A stretch of 41,459 nucleotides of DNA from JAYZDF01 sp036337945 (GCA_036337945.1 JAYZDF010000118.1:1-41459); one strand, 5' to 3'; counted from the first letter of the stretch, positions 16,152 through 24,274 are shown. Made by a program: numbers and translations. Notes: generated by a model not told the origin, from the sequence alone.

Positions 16152-16874
16152 ATGGTCGCCTATCAACCTCCCAGAAATGTCAGCCTGATGATCGGTGCAT
16201 GTCACCGTGCAGACCCGATGATAAAAGCGGCCGAACGGCTTCTCGATTTAGCGAGCGACCATCGTGATGCTCATATTAAAATGGGCCTCGAAGATGATTT
16301 TGATGAGGAGCTTGAGGAGCTCGTTGAAGACCTAGAAAAAAATATCAAGGATCCGCACATTCGAAAGAACGATACCCCGCTTCAGATGAATGAGGTTGCG
16401 GAAATCATGGCAAATATCAAACAATGGCTGGTCGATTTTCGGACGCTCGCTGTGATTGAGCTTTCGCTTGATGCGCCAGCCCTTCGTAGAGCGTGTAGCC
16501 CGGCACCCGAAATAAACGATTCTTACCCCAGAGATCTGTTGGAAGAGCTCGGACTCCGGCTAAAAGCAGCGTCTGATCTCCGCGCGAGACTCGAAGATAT
16601 TGGACTTACGGACCGAGTCGTAGCAGAGGGGAAACGTTTACATAGTCAATTGCAAACAGCGATAGGAAAGAGCGACCTCCAAACGGAAAACCTCAATCGC
16701 AAGCTTGTTTCGCATTATATGAAAAAGGCTCGACTGCATGCTATTTTGAAACGCTTGGTTCGCTCGGGACAGTTCGCGTTTCGAAAGAAGCCCGATGTCC
16801 GAGCAGAATACCATTTGGCAGAACTCGAAACGCCAAGAGCAATCACCGCTCATACTCGACTTAATCCTGCCTAA
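16152..16874 (+). CDS. Helical hypothetical protein with acidic segment
   Basis: 240 residues, no signal peptide, no membrane segment. Almost all of it is predicted helical, with a very acidic stretch around residues 40-60 (LEDDFDEELEELVEDLEKN) and a basic C-terminal third (KKARLHAILKRLVRSGQFAFRKKP). I do not recognise a family. It starts 17 nt after the preceding lipoprotein. ATG 16188 is an alternative start. Confidence 0.55.
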   Translation: MVAYQPPRNVSLMIGACHRADPMIKAAERLLDLASDHRDAHIKMGLEDDFDEELEELVEDLEKNIKDPHIRKNDTPLQMNEVAEIMANIKQWLVDFRTLAVIELSLDAPALRRACSPAPEINDSYPRDLLEELGLRLKAASDLRARLEDIGLTDRVVAEGKRLHSQLQTAIGKSDLQTENLNRKLVSHYMKKARLHAILKRLVRSGQFAFRKKPDVRAEYHLAELETPRAITAHTRLNPA

Positions 16875-17146
16875 ATATCGGTTTTTATTCTAATTTTAAC
16901 TCCTTCCACTGACTTCGAATTACTCGAAGAGCCGTTTTGTTGTTCTTCATCGGTGAAGAGTATCTGCTCGACATCCTTTTCGAAGTGAGCTGCCACCTCA
17001 AGGACCGAACGTAAAAAAGGGAAGAATTTGCGGTCTGAATCGATAAGGTTCGTAAGCCCTTCTTGACGTTGTGCACAACGGGGGCCATGCTCCAGGCGTT
17101 GATGAAAAATCGATCTATATTTGTAATAACACTGACAGGATTTGCA
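16871..17146 (-). pseudogene. Possible gene remnant on the minus strand without a start codon
   Basis: A minus-strand frame is open for 91 codons and ends in TAG at 16871-16873, overlapping the convergent gene's TAA inside CTAA, the same arrangement as at 3179-3182. The translation looks protein-like (DRKFFPFLRSVLEVAAHFEKD ... GVKIRIKTDI). No ATG, TTG or well-placed GTG opens it (a GTG at 16996 would give 41 residues), and its upstream half overlaps the start of the plus-strand lipoprotein gene. It may be the tail of a gene whose 5' part was lost, or chance. Confidence 0.25.
17063..17091 (+). promoter_or_regulatory. Promoter-like element with 14-bp palindrome
   Basis: TTGACG (17063-17068) and CATGCT (17086-17091) lie 17 nt apart, with a perfect palindrome, CGTTGTGCACAACG (17067-17080), filling the spacer. 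This is where a repressor or activator dimer would sit. The predicted transcription start is ~17098, only a few bases before the ATG at 17102. Confidence 0.35.
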
Positions 17147-17656
17147 TTAGTAACAGCCTGCGCAGACAGAAAAGCAAAACGACCGACAGTACAAGCACCA
17201 CTTGTGAAACAGCAGCAAGAGGCCGAAAAGAAGGCACCTAAAACTGTGGCCTCTTCTTGCAGCGAAACCCGAAAGACAAAGAATCTCAAAGAGGGTGACG
17301 TAGACGGAGACGGTCGAGCGGACACATTTAAGTACTATAAAGAAATCGACGACCCTGAACGACCCGGCGAAAAGAAAGTCATTTTGGTTCGACAAGACGT
17401 CGATATCAACTGGGACGGCCGGCTCGATATCTGTCGATTCTTCGACGACAAGGGCAAAGTGGACAGAGAAGAATTCGACCTTGATTACGATGGAAAAGTC
17501 GATGAAATCAAGCTGTACGAAGACGGCGTCATCAAGGAAGCCAAAAGAGATCGTAACAACGATGGCCGCTACGACGTCACTCGTACGTACAAAAACGGAA
17601 AACTGGTTCAAAAAGCAACGGATACCAATGTTGACTTAAAGCGTGACCTATGGTAA
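17102..17656 (+). CDS. Lipoprotein with DxDxDG repeats, ended by an in-frame stop
   Basis: The start is ATG 17102 (184 residues), which gives a clean lipoprotein signal (IFVITLTGFALVTAC); two ATGs/GTG-like starts upstream (17063, 17087) would spoil it. After a Lys/Gln-rich linker come about five repeats of ~22 residues, each opening with an EF-hand-like Asp loop: DVDGDGRADTFKYY, DINWDGRLDICRFF, DLDYDGKVDEIKLY, DRNNDGRYDVTRTY and DTNVDLKRDLW. Such repeats bind calcium. The frame stops at TAA 17654-17656, where the repeat pattern predicts Tyr, and the repeats continue in the same frame afterwards. Confidence 0.75.
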   Translation: MKNRSIFVITLTGFALVTACADRKAKRPTVQAPLVKQQQEAEKKAPKTVASSCSETRKTKNLKEGDVDGDGRADTFKYYKEIDDPERPGEKKVILVRQDVDINWDGRLDICRFFDDKGKVDREEFDLDYDGKVDEIKLYEDGVIKEAKRDRNNDGRYDVTRTYKNGKLVQKATDTNVDLKRDLW

Positions 17657-17743
17657 TATTTTGACGGAAACCGCATATACCGAATCGGCGTTGACGCCGA
17701 TCACGACGGCAAAGTCGATCGTTGGGCAAAATCGTCTGAGTAA
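17657..17743 (+). pseudogene. In-frame continuation of the DxDxDG-repeat lipoprotein
   Basis: Directly after the TAA, the same frame encodes YFDGNRIYRIGVDADHDGKV and DRWAKSSE before a second stop (17741-17743). This completes the interrupted repeat (DLW-x-YFDG matches the FKYY/CRFF/KLY pattern) and adds one more Asp loop (DADHDGKVD). The parent gene therefore spanned 17102-17743 (213 residues), and a single base change (TAT or TAC to TAA) explains the break. Readthrough or a sequencing error are alternatives. Confidence 0.7.
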
Positions 17744-17780
17744 GTCTCTTCGCTACTAGGGCAAAATTCTCAATTCGAAG

Positions 17781-18623
17781 TCACGATACATCGATGACTT
17801 CTGGCCTAAGTAATTCAGACATAAACAAACTAAACACGGCCTGAGGCGTCCAATCTCGCCTGAGTTTTCCATACATGCCGGGCGCTCGGTAATCATCGTC
17901 TCCATATTGGGCACCAAAAGCGCATTCGGCATAAATTGCAATCGCTTCTTCAACCCATCTCCGACTTCGATACACGGGTAATAAGAATCCATCGATTAGT
18001 TCGCGCTCTTTTTCAGTGAACCCCATCAGATGCACAGCATGCATCATTTCATGAATCATCAACCACGGCTTATCGAAGATATACTCCTCTCGAAGTCCGA
18101 GAAGAGCTTCGGGGTTCGAGGTCTGATTATAAAAAATACCCGCGGCATTTGGATTCGTGTGCTTTGGAAAACCAAATTCACGAAAATCTCGTGATGGAGG
18201 AACCACAGTCAGAACGATAGGTTTTGCAAGGAGCATCCGTAAGCAAACAGCAGGGTTACCTGCAAGAACCTTCGTGATGCCATTCAGGGCATATTCATAG
18301 GTTGCAGTCGCTACCTTGGAGGGCCCCTCTATGATCCGCTGCTCTTGATACTTACGCAGCAATTCACTCGTCGTACCAGCAGGTTTCTTTCCCGTTCTCT
18401 CAAAAAGGTCACCACCACGAATCAAGGTAAAGGCAGATAAACCGACTGCGCTGGCAGGACGCTCAACAGAAGCTATCGCGCTTAACTTCTTTTGCCATGC
18501 TGTTGAATCGCGAGACAGCTCAAGTGGGGACGCATCTCGACCACTCTGTTCACCAAGAAATTCATCCATGGAAACCAGAGACTGAGATTTAGATGCGGAG
18601 GTACTAAAAGGCCACCAGCTCAC
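17781..18623 (-). CDS. HExxH zinc metallopeptidase-like protein
   Basis: 280 residues from GTG 18623, no classical signal peptide. The hydrophobic strand PWLMIHEMMHAVHLMG carries HEMMH (His191, Glu192, His195). Downstream RRWVEEAIAIYAECAFG supplies Glu candidates for the third zinc ligand, most likely Glu233 in YAE, as in gluzincins of the lethal-factor/ATLF type. The Ser/Thr-rich N-terminus (MSWWPFSTSASKSQS) might be a secretion signal of another kind. It lies 47 nt after the SecA-like gene in the same direction and has its own promoter-like element. Substrate unknown; a client of the neighbouring SecA-like protein is an inference. Confidence 0.65.
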   Translation of the reverse strand: MSWWPFSTSASKSQSLVSMDEFLGEQSGRDASPLELSRDSTAWQKKLSAIASVERPASAVGLSAFTLIRGGDLFERTGKKPAGTTSELLRKYQEQRIIEGPSKVATATYEYALNGITKVLAGNPAVCLRMLLAKPIVLTVVPPSRDFREFGFPKHTNPNAAGIFYNQTSNPEALLGLREEYIFDKPWLMIHEMMHAVHLMGFTEKERELIDGFLLPVYRSRRWVEEAIAIYAECAFGAQYGDDDYRAPGMYGKLRRDWTPQAVFSLFMSELLRPEVIDVS

Positions 18624-18629
18624 ATTTAG

Positions 18630-18659
18630 ACTCTAAAATTGAGTGAGTACGAAATGCAA
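18630..18659 (-). promoter_or_regulatory. Promoter-like element before the metallopeptidase gene
   Basis: On the minus strand TTGCAT (18659-18654) and TAGAGT (18635-18630) are 18 nt apart, and six bases later comes the GTG start. The -10 lies in a perfect 13-nt palindrome, TTTAGA-C-TCTAAA (18625-18637). There is no Shine-Dalgarno, so translation may be leaderless. Confidence 0.35.
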
Positions 18660-18670
18660 GTTCACGGAAC

Positions 18671-21583
18671 CTACTCGGGCCTTGCTGAACTCGGCGCTGG
18701 GTCTTTTCGAAGGCGAGGAAGCTTTTTCAATATCTCCCTAGAAAGAATCATTCGTAAATCGCGAACGGTGTCATCGTAGAGTTCTGCGCCCTCAAGAACG
18801 AATTCCAACTTGGGATCTTTTTGAGCTACGGCTCTCCAACCTATTCCTTCTCGAAGTTGGTTGATGCTTTCCAAGTAGGTTTGCCAGGCGAGGTCTAGTG
18901 ACTGTAGCAGGGACTGCTTCTGTAAGTCTTGCTCCAGCTCAGTCCCCACTGAACCTACTCGTCTCGCGAGAAGCTTATCTGCAAGCTCATTTATATTTTC
19001 TCTGATCTGACCAAGAGACATCGTACTCCATTTTGGAGGTGGTGCTGTAGCAGGGAGTGGAAGTACGACTGCCAAATCATCATAAAGTTTTTGGGCCGCT
19101 TTTTGCGATCCGAGAACGTCCTTGTCTTTGCCGTGTTCAGCAAAAATGGTGTCAAAGCAATCCTCGATAGCGTCTTTTACAATCTGTCCACAATCTTTCG
19201 TTTCAAGGATGTCATTGCGCATGTCGTAATAGCGTGACCGGTGGAGACTCGTCACACGATCGTAGGGAAGCGACGAAATGAGTACATCGTTCACCTGAGC
19301 TTCAGAGCGATCAAGCGCAGCCTCAGTGAGGTTACGGGCAGCTTTTTCGGAGAATTTTTTCTTCCCTGTACGAATATCTTCTACCGCGTCGAGACCATCA
19401 AAAAGGGCATCCTCTAACGATGTATAAAAGACGGTTGCACCGGGTGCCCCTTGTCGTCCCGCACGACCGCGCAATTGGTCATCACGACGACGAGAATCTA
19501 AGTGCTCGAATGACATAACGAGCAAACCACCAAGTTCCAGCACATCTGCTTTTTCTTTAGCGACTTGTTCGTTTGCTTTCTGCTTTGCCTCTGGCTTTGT
19601 TAGCCCGTCGGTCTGCTCAAGGTGGTTGGCTAAGATTTTCGCGTTGCCGCCCAGCTTTATATCGACGCCTCGACCACCTCGAGTGGTTGCCACCGTAATC
19701 GCGCCTTTTTGTCCTGCAAGACCAATGATATCAGCTTCTTCTTCGTCGGTTTTCGCACCGAGAACATTACACTTAAGGCCTCGCTGCTCGATGAGTTTAC
19801 CAAGTTCCTCAGCAGTACTTGTCCATTCGCAACCGATCAGAATTGGACGACCTGTTTTATGAGCTTTCTCAAGGTCATCAAGAAATGCGTTAAGCTTTTC
19901 ATCCTGGGTCGCAAAAACCTTGTCCGGGTGGTCGACACGAGCGAGCGCTTTTCTTGTTGGAACTCGAGCTACGTCCAGGCCATAGACCTGTTGGAAGACA
20001 TTCTTTGCACTCACAGCTGTGCCAGTCATTCCGCTCACTCGGTGATACATAGCGAGATAATCACGCATCGTTATCGACGCAGACGTCGTATTTTCATCCC
20101 TTATCTTAACGCCTTCCTTGGCTTCTAAAGCTTGATGAAGACCGTGCGAAAAACGCCGCCCCATCATGGCATGACCACTGTGACCTACTGTTCTTATTTC
20201 ATCATCAATGATGGTGTAGTGCTCATCTTTACGGAATAAGAATCGGGCTTTGAGGGCATTCGTTAGATAGAAAAGGTCATTCGCGTGTTCGGCGGAGTAT
20301 ATATTATTGGTGCCAAGCTGTTTCTCAATCTTGTCATGACCCTCAGGCGTAAGTGACACCCAATGGGTATCCATATCCCACTCGACGTCCTTCTTCCAAT
20401 CGAGCTGATTCACGAGATCTTTGAACTTGAATAGGGAAGCGTTGTCAGGTGTATCGCCCTGCCCGGCTATGATATGCGGAGTTCTCGCTTCATCAATGAG
20501 CAGGCTATCAACTTCGTCGAGCAAGACACCGGATAAGGGCCGTTGAACTTTGTCCTTTGAGTCCTTCACGCCATTGTCTCTGAGGTAGTCAAACGCGAAC
20601 TCACAGGCCGTACCGTAGGTGATATCTGCCTTGTACGCTTCGTCTCTACTCGTTGGGACAGGCTCGCCCGCATTATCTGCTTCACCTTTCTCAAAGGGCT
20701 TGATCAGAAACTGTTTGTTATTGGCCTGCAAGACACCGACCGACATCCCGAGATTTCGGTAGATTGCGCTCATCTCTTCCGCGTCTCGCTTAGACAAATA
20801 GTCATTGACCGTTACAACGTGGTAGCCATGCCCGGTGAGCGCATTGAGATAAGTAGGTAGTGTGGCAGCAAGAGTTTTTCCTTCGCCAGTGTACATTTCG
20901 GCCACGAGTCCGTGATGCATTAGTACGCCGGCCATCGATTGGACATCATAATGATACATACCGGTTGCTCGGTAAGCAGATTCGCGAACCGTTGCAAAAG
21001 CCTCAGGTAGGAGATTATCCAGGACTTTCTTTTCTGCCTTGGTAAGCTCTATTCGTGCAGTTTTTACGGCTTCGGTTTTTTGCTCACGGCTTGCGCCGTC
21101 CGCAGATTTTAATGCGGACTCAGCAGCAGCGAGTTTTTCTCTTTGCGGTTTCGTCTGTGATGCAATCTCTGCTTTGAACTCTCCGGTTTGCGCACGGAGT
21201 TCTTCATCGCTCATGGCAGCGCATATTTTGGCGTGCTTCTTGACTAAGGATACAGCTTTGCGGGCGCGATTAACTTCGCGGGTCGACGCGCTTCCTGTTC
21301 TGAAATCGTTAAACCTACCCCAGAGTCCCTGTAGAATACCTTGTGGCTTCGGTAACTCATCTACGGGACGACTCAAGTCGACGGGTGGTAATTCATGAAG
21401 TGCTTCGGGCCTAGAGCCCGGAGCCGATTTCGATAGACCTAAACCAGGACGATTATGGAGTTGGTCTTGGTTCGGCCTATGCCTAAGAAGTCGTGGGTCA
21501 GACACTCCTGCACGATCGTGACTCACTACATTTTGGGTCCGGTGCTTAGCGATGCTGCGCGGAGTCTGTGAATTTATCTTCAT
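18671..21583 (-). CDS. Non-canonical (accessory) SecA-type preprotein translocase ATPase
   Basis: 970 residues with a sound ribosome site (AGGAG, 9 nt before ATG). The DEAD motor is intact: AEMYTGEGKTLAATLP (Walker A 232-237), VTVNDYLSKRDAE, ITYGTACEFAFDYLRDN, LLDEVDSLLIDEARTP (Walker B 356-360), VSGMTGTA, ATTRGGRGVDIKLGG and RGRAGRQG. Three differences from housekeeping SecA: an ~80-residue disordered Pro/His/Arg-rich N-terminal extension, a ~48-residue helical insert (141-188) before LLPEAFATVRES, and no C-terminal CxCx8CH zinc motif (the chain ends KDPAPSSARPE). This points to a dedicated, SecA2-like export ATPase. It sits between two metallopeptidase genes. Confidence 0.9.
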   Translation of the reverse strand: MKINSQTPRSIAKHRTQNVVSHDRAGVSDPRLLRHRPNQDQLHNRPGLGLSKSAPGSRPEALHELPPVDLSRPVDELPKPQGILQGLWGRFNDFRTGSASTREVNRARKAVSLVKKHAKICAAMSDEELRAQTGEFKAEIASQTKPQREKLAAAESALKSADGASREQKTEAVKTARIELTKAEKKVLDNLLPEAFATVRESAYRATGMYHYDVQSMAGVLMHHGLVAEMYTGEGKTLAATLPTYLNALTGHGYHVVTVNDYLSKRDAEEMSAIYRNLGMSVGVLQANNKQFLIKPFEKGEADNAGEPVPTSRDEAYKADITYGTACEFAFDYLRDNGVKDSKDKVQRPLSGVLLDEVDSLLIDEARTPHIIAGQGDTPDNASLFKFKDLVNQLDWKKDVEWDMDTHWVSLTPEGHDKIEKQLGTNNIYSAEHANDLFYLTNALKARFLFRKDEHYTIIDDEIRTVGHSGHAMMGRRFSHGLHQALEAKEGVKIRDENTTSASITMRDYLAMYHRVSGMTGTAVSAKNVFQQVYGLDVARVPTRKALARVDHPDKVFATQDEKLNAFLDDLEKAHKTGRPILIGCEWTSTAEELGKLIEQRGLKCNVLGAKTDEEEADIIGLAGQKGAITVATTRGGRGVDIKLGGNAKILANHLEQTDGLTKPEAKQKANEQVAKEKADVLELGGLLVMSFEHLDSRRRDDQLRGRAGRQGAPGATVFYTSLEDALFDGLDAVEDIRTGKKKFSEKAARNLTEAALDRSEAQVNDVLISSLPYDRVTSLHRSRYYDMRNDILETKDCGQIVKDAIEDCFDTIFAEHGKDKDVLGSQKAAQKLYDDLAVVLPLPATAPPPKWSTMSLGQIRENINELADKLLARRVGSVGTELEQDLQKQSLLQSLDLAWQTYLESINQLREGIGWRAVAQKDPKLEFVLEGAELYDDTVRDLRMILSREILKKLPRLRKDPAPSSARPE

Positions 21584-21594
21584 CGAAACGACTC

Positions 21595-22050
21595 CTAAGT
21601 TCTCATCAAAATTCGCCGGAGCGTTGGTTTTTCGGGGTCAGCGACGGCCACGTGAATAAATTCTTTTTTAGGATAAAATACCGCTTCATGAACAGATAAG
21701 TTCTCTGCTTGCTTTTCGACCCAATCAAAGATTTCTTCAATGTCGACCTCTAATTCTGTCGGCCGAATATCAGCCGCACACCCAGACAAATGCAGCGAAT
21801 TAACTGACGCAGGTAGCCCGGCCTCTCTGCATGCATCATTGAGGCGCTCATCTCTATAACCAGAGAGAACTTCGAGTTTGGTCGAAAATTGATCAGAAAT
21901 TTGATCCATGAGTGCCGTCAAACGACCGAGGTTTCCGAGAATTTCTACACCTGGATCGAGCTGTCTAGCCAGCTCAGGAAAAGTAGAATCAACCAAAAGA
22001 TCACCGAGTTTGAAATGTCGGGAAAGTTTTCGCTCAGGATCGGGCGGCAT
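21595..22050 (-). CDS. M15-type zinc D,D-carboxypeptidase-like protein
   Basis: 151 residues, no signal peptide. The hedgehog/M15 motifs are complete: LSGYRDERLN, SLHLSGCAADIRP (zinc ligands His87 and Asp94) and EFIHVAV (His133). Short M15 proteins of this size (Peptidase_M15_3-like, also found in phages) cut D-Ala-D-Ala or peptide cross-links of peptidoglycan. Lack of a leader means export needs another route. It ends 11 nt before the SecA-like gene on the same strand, so the two are probably one transcript, and the M15 protein may be a client or cell-wall helper of that SecA. Confidence 0.8.
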   Translation of the reverse strand: MPPDPERKLSRHFKLGDLLVDSTFPELARQLDPGVEILGNLGRLTALMDQISDQFSTKLEVLSGYRDERLNDACREAGLPASVNSLHLSGCAADIRPTELEVDIEEIFDWVEKQAENLSVHEAVFYPKKEFIHVAVADPEKPTLRRILMRT

Positions 22051-22068
22051 CGTAATGTAAGTATTGCA

Positions 22069-22097
22069 CCTATATTAGCAGATATGCAATCTCTCAA
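22069..22097 (-). promoter_or_regulatory. Predicted promoter of the M15-SecA unit
   Basis: On the minus strand TTGAGA (22097-22092) and TATAGG (22074-22069) have the optimal 17-nt spacing and lie between the 72-residue gene and the M15 gene. The leader to ATG 22050 would be ~12 nt. Confidence 0.45.
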
Positions 22098-22111
22098 ATC
22101 GGTTCGCGGGT

Positions 22112-22330
22112 TTACATATCCGTGTTTACCCTTCCAAAGTTTGCACGAGCCTTACATTTTGAGAATAAATTGTAGAGAGCCGCATGCACAGTGGGGTCAT
22201 GCGTCACTTCGTAAATCAAGTCTCCGGACTTAACAAGCTCAGCACAAATTTCTCTAAACGTCATTTCGGGGTTCGAAAACATGACTTCTTCCATTGCCCG
22301 TCCAACAAGGTCAAATTCAGTAGGGTCCAT
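22112..22330 (-). CDS. 72-residue hypothetical protein
   Basis: A small protein with no signal peptide or membrane segment. It starts acidic and helical (MDPTEFDLVGRAMEEVMF) and ends basic (NLFSKCKARANFGRVNTDM). I do not recognise it. It is the most upstream gene of the minus-strand block with the M15 peptidase, the SecA-like ATPase and the metallopeptidase. It has its own promoter-like element and lacks a Shine-Dalgarno. Confidence 0.5.
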   Translation of the reverse strand: MDPTEFDLVGRAMEEVMFSNPEMTFREICAELVKSGDLIYEVTHDPTVHAALYNLFSKCKARANFGRVNTDM

Positions 22331-22339
22331 TGTTTTGAA

Positions 22340-22368
22340 ACCCTAGCTGATTCATGTCTCAATGTCAG
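22340..22368 (-). promoter_or_regulatory. Promoter-like element before the 72-residue gene
   Basis: On the minus strand CTGACA (22368-22363) and TAGGGT (22345-22340) are 17 nt apart. The predicted start is ~22333, two or three bases before the ATG. Confidence 0.4.
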
Positions 22369-22415
22369 CGATTCGTTACTAGTAGGCGCTTTTTTGTGCA
22401 GAAAATAGAGATGAA

Positions 22416-23393
22416 TCAGCGAACCGTCTGCTCAAGGTAGCCTGGTTCACCCCAAAGCGAGTAGTTCAACAAGGGCTCAGGATCCACAAATAGGCCGACC
22501 GACTTTCGCGAACCATCATCTGCCAATTGTTCGACGCGAACCATTATGGCCAAGTGTAGATGAGGACCAGTGACGCGACCAGACGATCCCACTCGGCCAA
22601 TTCGTTCACCCGCACGAACCCAGTCTCCTACTTTTTTTCTCCGTTTCGACATATGGAAGTAACTCGTGAATAGGCCATTTCCATGGTCTATTGTTGTCGT
22701 TCCTCCGAACACATATCTCATTGATGACATAACAACACGGCCAGCGGCCATTGCAACAATCGGAGTCCCGGTTCTTCCTTCGAGATCTAAGCCCTCATGT
22801 CGAGTTTGAAGTTTGTCGTTGAACGTTCGTTTTGTTCCAAAGACCGCAGTCTTACGACCAGTAACAGGCCGAACAAAAGCTCCATTGTACTTCGGAACGC
22901 TCGCGAGAGGGTGAAACATGGAGCTCCAAGCTTTATCATCAAGACGAAGCGTCTTCTTCGTCTTAGCGTCCGGCTCTTGAGTGAATCTCGAGCTTACATT
23001 CAAAACAGAAACCGGCCAATCACGATGAAGAACTTCTAGCTGCCTGTGCACGTCCCGGGTAGGAAAATAAAGCGTCAGGTCATAATTTCCGGCAGGCGCA
23101 TCAAGTGGGACTGCTGCAATTCCGCGAAGAACCTTGGGGGAGACGCGTATGAGTTCAAACTCATAGTCGAATATACGCGCTGGGATTCGAGCGACTTGAG
23201 GGTTCTCTGCGGACGCATAGACCGCAAATAGATCACCGCGCCTGGGCTGTTGGGGATGAAAAACTACTGAAGTCTTCTTTGAAAAAGCGGGGACAAATTT
23301 TTCAGGCGCAGACTCTTTATCCTCGGCCCCTACGTTCGATACGAATATTGTCGAAGTCAGACAGACTATAAAAGATTGTCTACGAAATCCCAA
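22416..23393 (-). CDS. M23 (LytM-type) peptidase, secreted
   Basis: The start is set at TTG 23393 (325 residues), 5 nt after the metF stop. It has GAGG ten bases upstream and gives a good signal peptide (MGFRRQSFIVCLTSTIFVSN followed by VGA). The longer frame runs antisense-free but far into metF and has no signal. The middle part (~40-130) is a beta domain; the C-terminal M23 domain has RHEGLDLEG (His199, Asp203) and GPHLHLAI (His278, His280), the full zinc and catalytic set, so it should be an active glycyl or cross-link endopeptidase of peptidoglycan. It is the last gene of the eight-gene run. Confidence 0.88.
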   Translation of the reverse strand: MGFRRQSFIVCLTSTIFVSNVGAEDKESAPEKFVPAFSKKTSVVFHPQQPRRGDLFAVYASAENPQVARIPARIFDYEFELIRVSPKVLRGIAAVPLDAPAGNYDLTLYFPTRDVHRQLEVLHRDWPVSVLNVSSRFTQEPDAKTKKTLRLDDKAWSSMFHPLASVPKYNGAFVRPVTGRKTAVFGTKRTFNDKLQTRHEGLDLEGRTGTPIVAMAAGRVVMSSMRYVFGGTTTIDHGNGLFTSYFHMSKRRKKVGDWVRAGERIGRVGSSGRVTGPHLHLAIMVRVEQLADDGSRKSVGLFVDPEPLLNYSLWGEPGYLEQTVR

Positions 23394-23398
23394 ACTAT

Positions 23399-24274
23399 CT
23401 ATAGCCTCGCATGCATTCGAAGCGCACTCAATATCTCGCGAGTCGCCGTAGACTTGTTTAGTGTGTAAAAGTGGATGCCTGGAGCACCACCCTGTAGTAG
23501 TCCCAAACACTGAATAGTCGCGTATGCGACGCCAAGTTCGTGAATCGCCTGTGGCTCCTGCTTGCGCTTTTCGAGTTCTTCCAATAGTTGCTCGGGAATT
23601 GAGGCCCCGCACATTTTCGTAAATCGCTGAATCTGCTCAAAATTTCCGATGGGCATAATACCCGGTACGATAGGAACGTCTATTCCGACGGCTCGAGCTC
23701 GGTCCACAAAGTCAAAGTACTGACGGTTATCAAAAAATAATTGAGAAATGAGGAAATCCGCGCCCGCATCTACTTTTCGTTTCAAATGATGCAGGTCTTC
23801 TCGCAGGGTTGGAGAATCTACATGCCCCTCAGGGTAACAAGCAGCAGCGATACAAGGTACATTGAGCTCGTTCGCATATTCGACAAGTTCGTTTCCATAC
23901 CTAAATCCACCCTCCGTCGCTTCGAATGCTGATTCTCCTTTTGGAGGGTCTCCGCGGAGACAAAGAATATTTTCCACACCGCCGGCCAGTAGATCTTCAA
24001 CAATTTCTTTAATCTCGGCCCGATCGGAACCTACGCAAGTAAGATGGGCCATCGCTTCGATGCCAAGTTCGGCTTTAATACGCGAGGTCAATCCACGCGT
24101 TTTGGCGCGAGTACTGCCACCGGCACCATAGGTCACCGAAATGAAGCTCGGTTGCAGTGACTTTAGGTCTCGAATCGCCTTCCAGAGATTCTCATTACCC
24201 TGCTCTGTTTTCGGTGGATAAAATTCAAATGAAAAAACGGGATATCCGGCTTTCAGTCGGTCGATAATTCTCAC
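23399..24274 (-). CDS. metF: Methylenetetrahydrofolate reductase
   Basis: 291 residues from GTG 24274 (AGG 8 nt upstream); a TTG at 24310 would add 12 residues that do not look like the family. MetF signatures: FSFEFYPPK with the catalytic Glu, FISVTYGAGGSTR, AHLTCVGSD, LCLRGDPPKGE, AACYPEGH, LKRKVDAGADFLISQLFFD and PGIMPIGNF. It reduces 5,10-methylene-THF to 5-methyl-THF using FAD and NAD(P)H, feeding methionine and SAM synthesis. It sits inside the run with the spermidine-synthase-like gene, whose aminopropyl donor would come from SAM; this link is suggestive only. Confidence 0.95.
   Translation of the reverse strand: MRIIDRLKAGYPVFSFEFYPPKTEQGNENLWKAIRDLKSLQPSFISVTYGAGGSTRAKTRGLTSRIKAELGIEAMAHLTCVGSDRAEIKEIVEDLLAGGVENILCLRGDPPKGESAFEATEGGFRYGNELVEYANELNVPCIAAACYPEGHVDSPTLREDLHHLKRKVDAGADFLISQLFFDNRQYFDFVDRARAVGIDVPIVPGIMPIGNFEQIQRFTKMCGASIPEQLLEELEKRKQEPQAIHELGVAYATIQCLGLLQGGAPGIHFYTLNKSTATREILSALRMHARL

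Noticed and set aside
16885..17325. 146-codon minus-strand ORF over the DxDxDG lipoprotein start
   Set aside because: Its translation mirrors the lipoprotein gene in another frame and its composition is not protein-like; it is a shadow.
18671..21583. Reading the SecA-like gene as the housekeeping secA
   Set aside because: The N-terminal extension, the helical insert and the missing C-terminal zinc motif are unlike housekeeping SecA, though it cannot be excluded without the rest of the genome.
22346..22420. 10-bp inverted repeat GCTGATTCAT/ATGAATCAGC around the end of the M23 gene
   Set aside because: The arms are 55 nt apart, one lies partly in coding sequence, and no T run follows on the minus strand.
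23394..23612. N-terminal extension of the M23 peptidase frame into metF
   Set aside because: It overlaps metF by ~210 nt, gives no signal peptide, and the TTG at 23393 gives a clean one.
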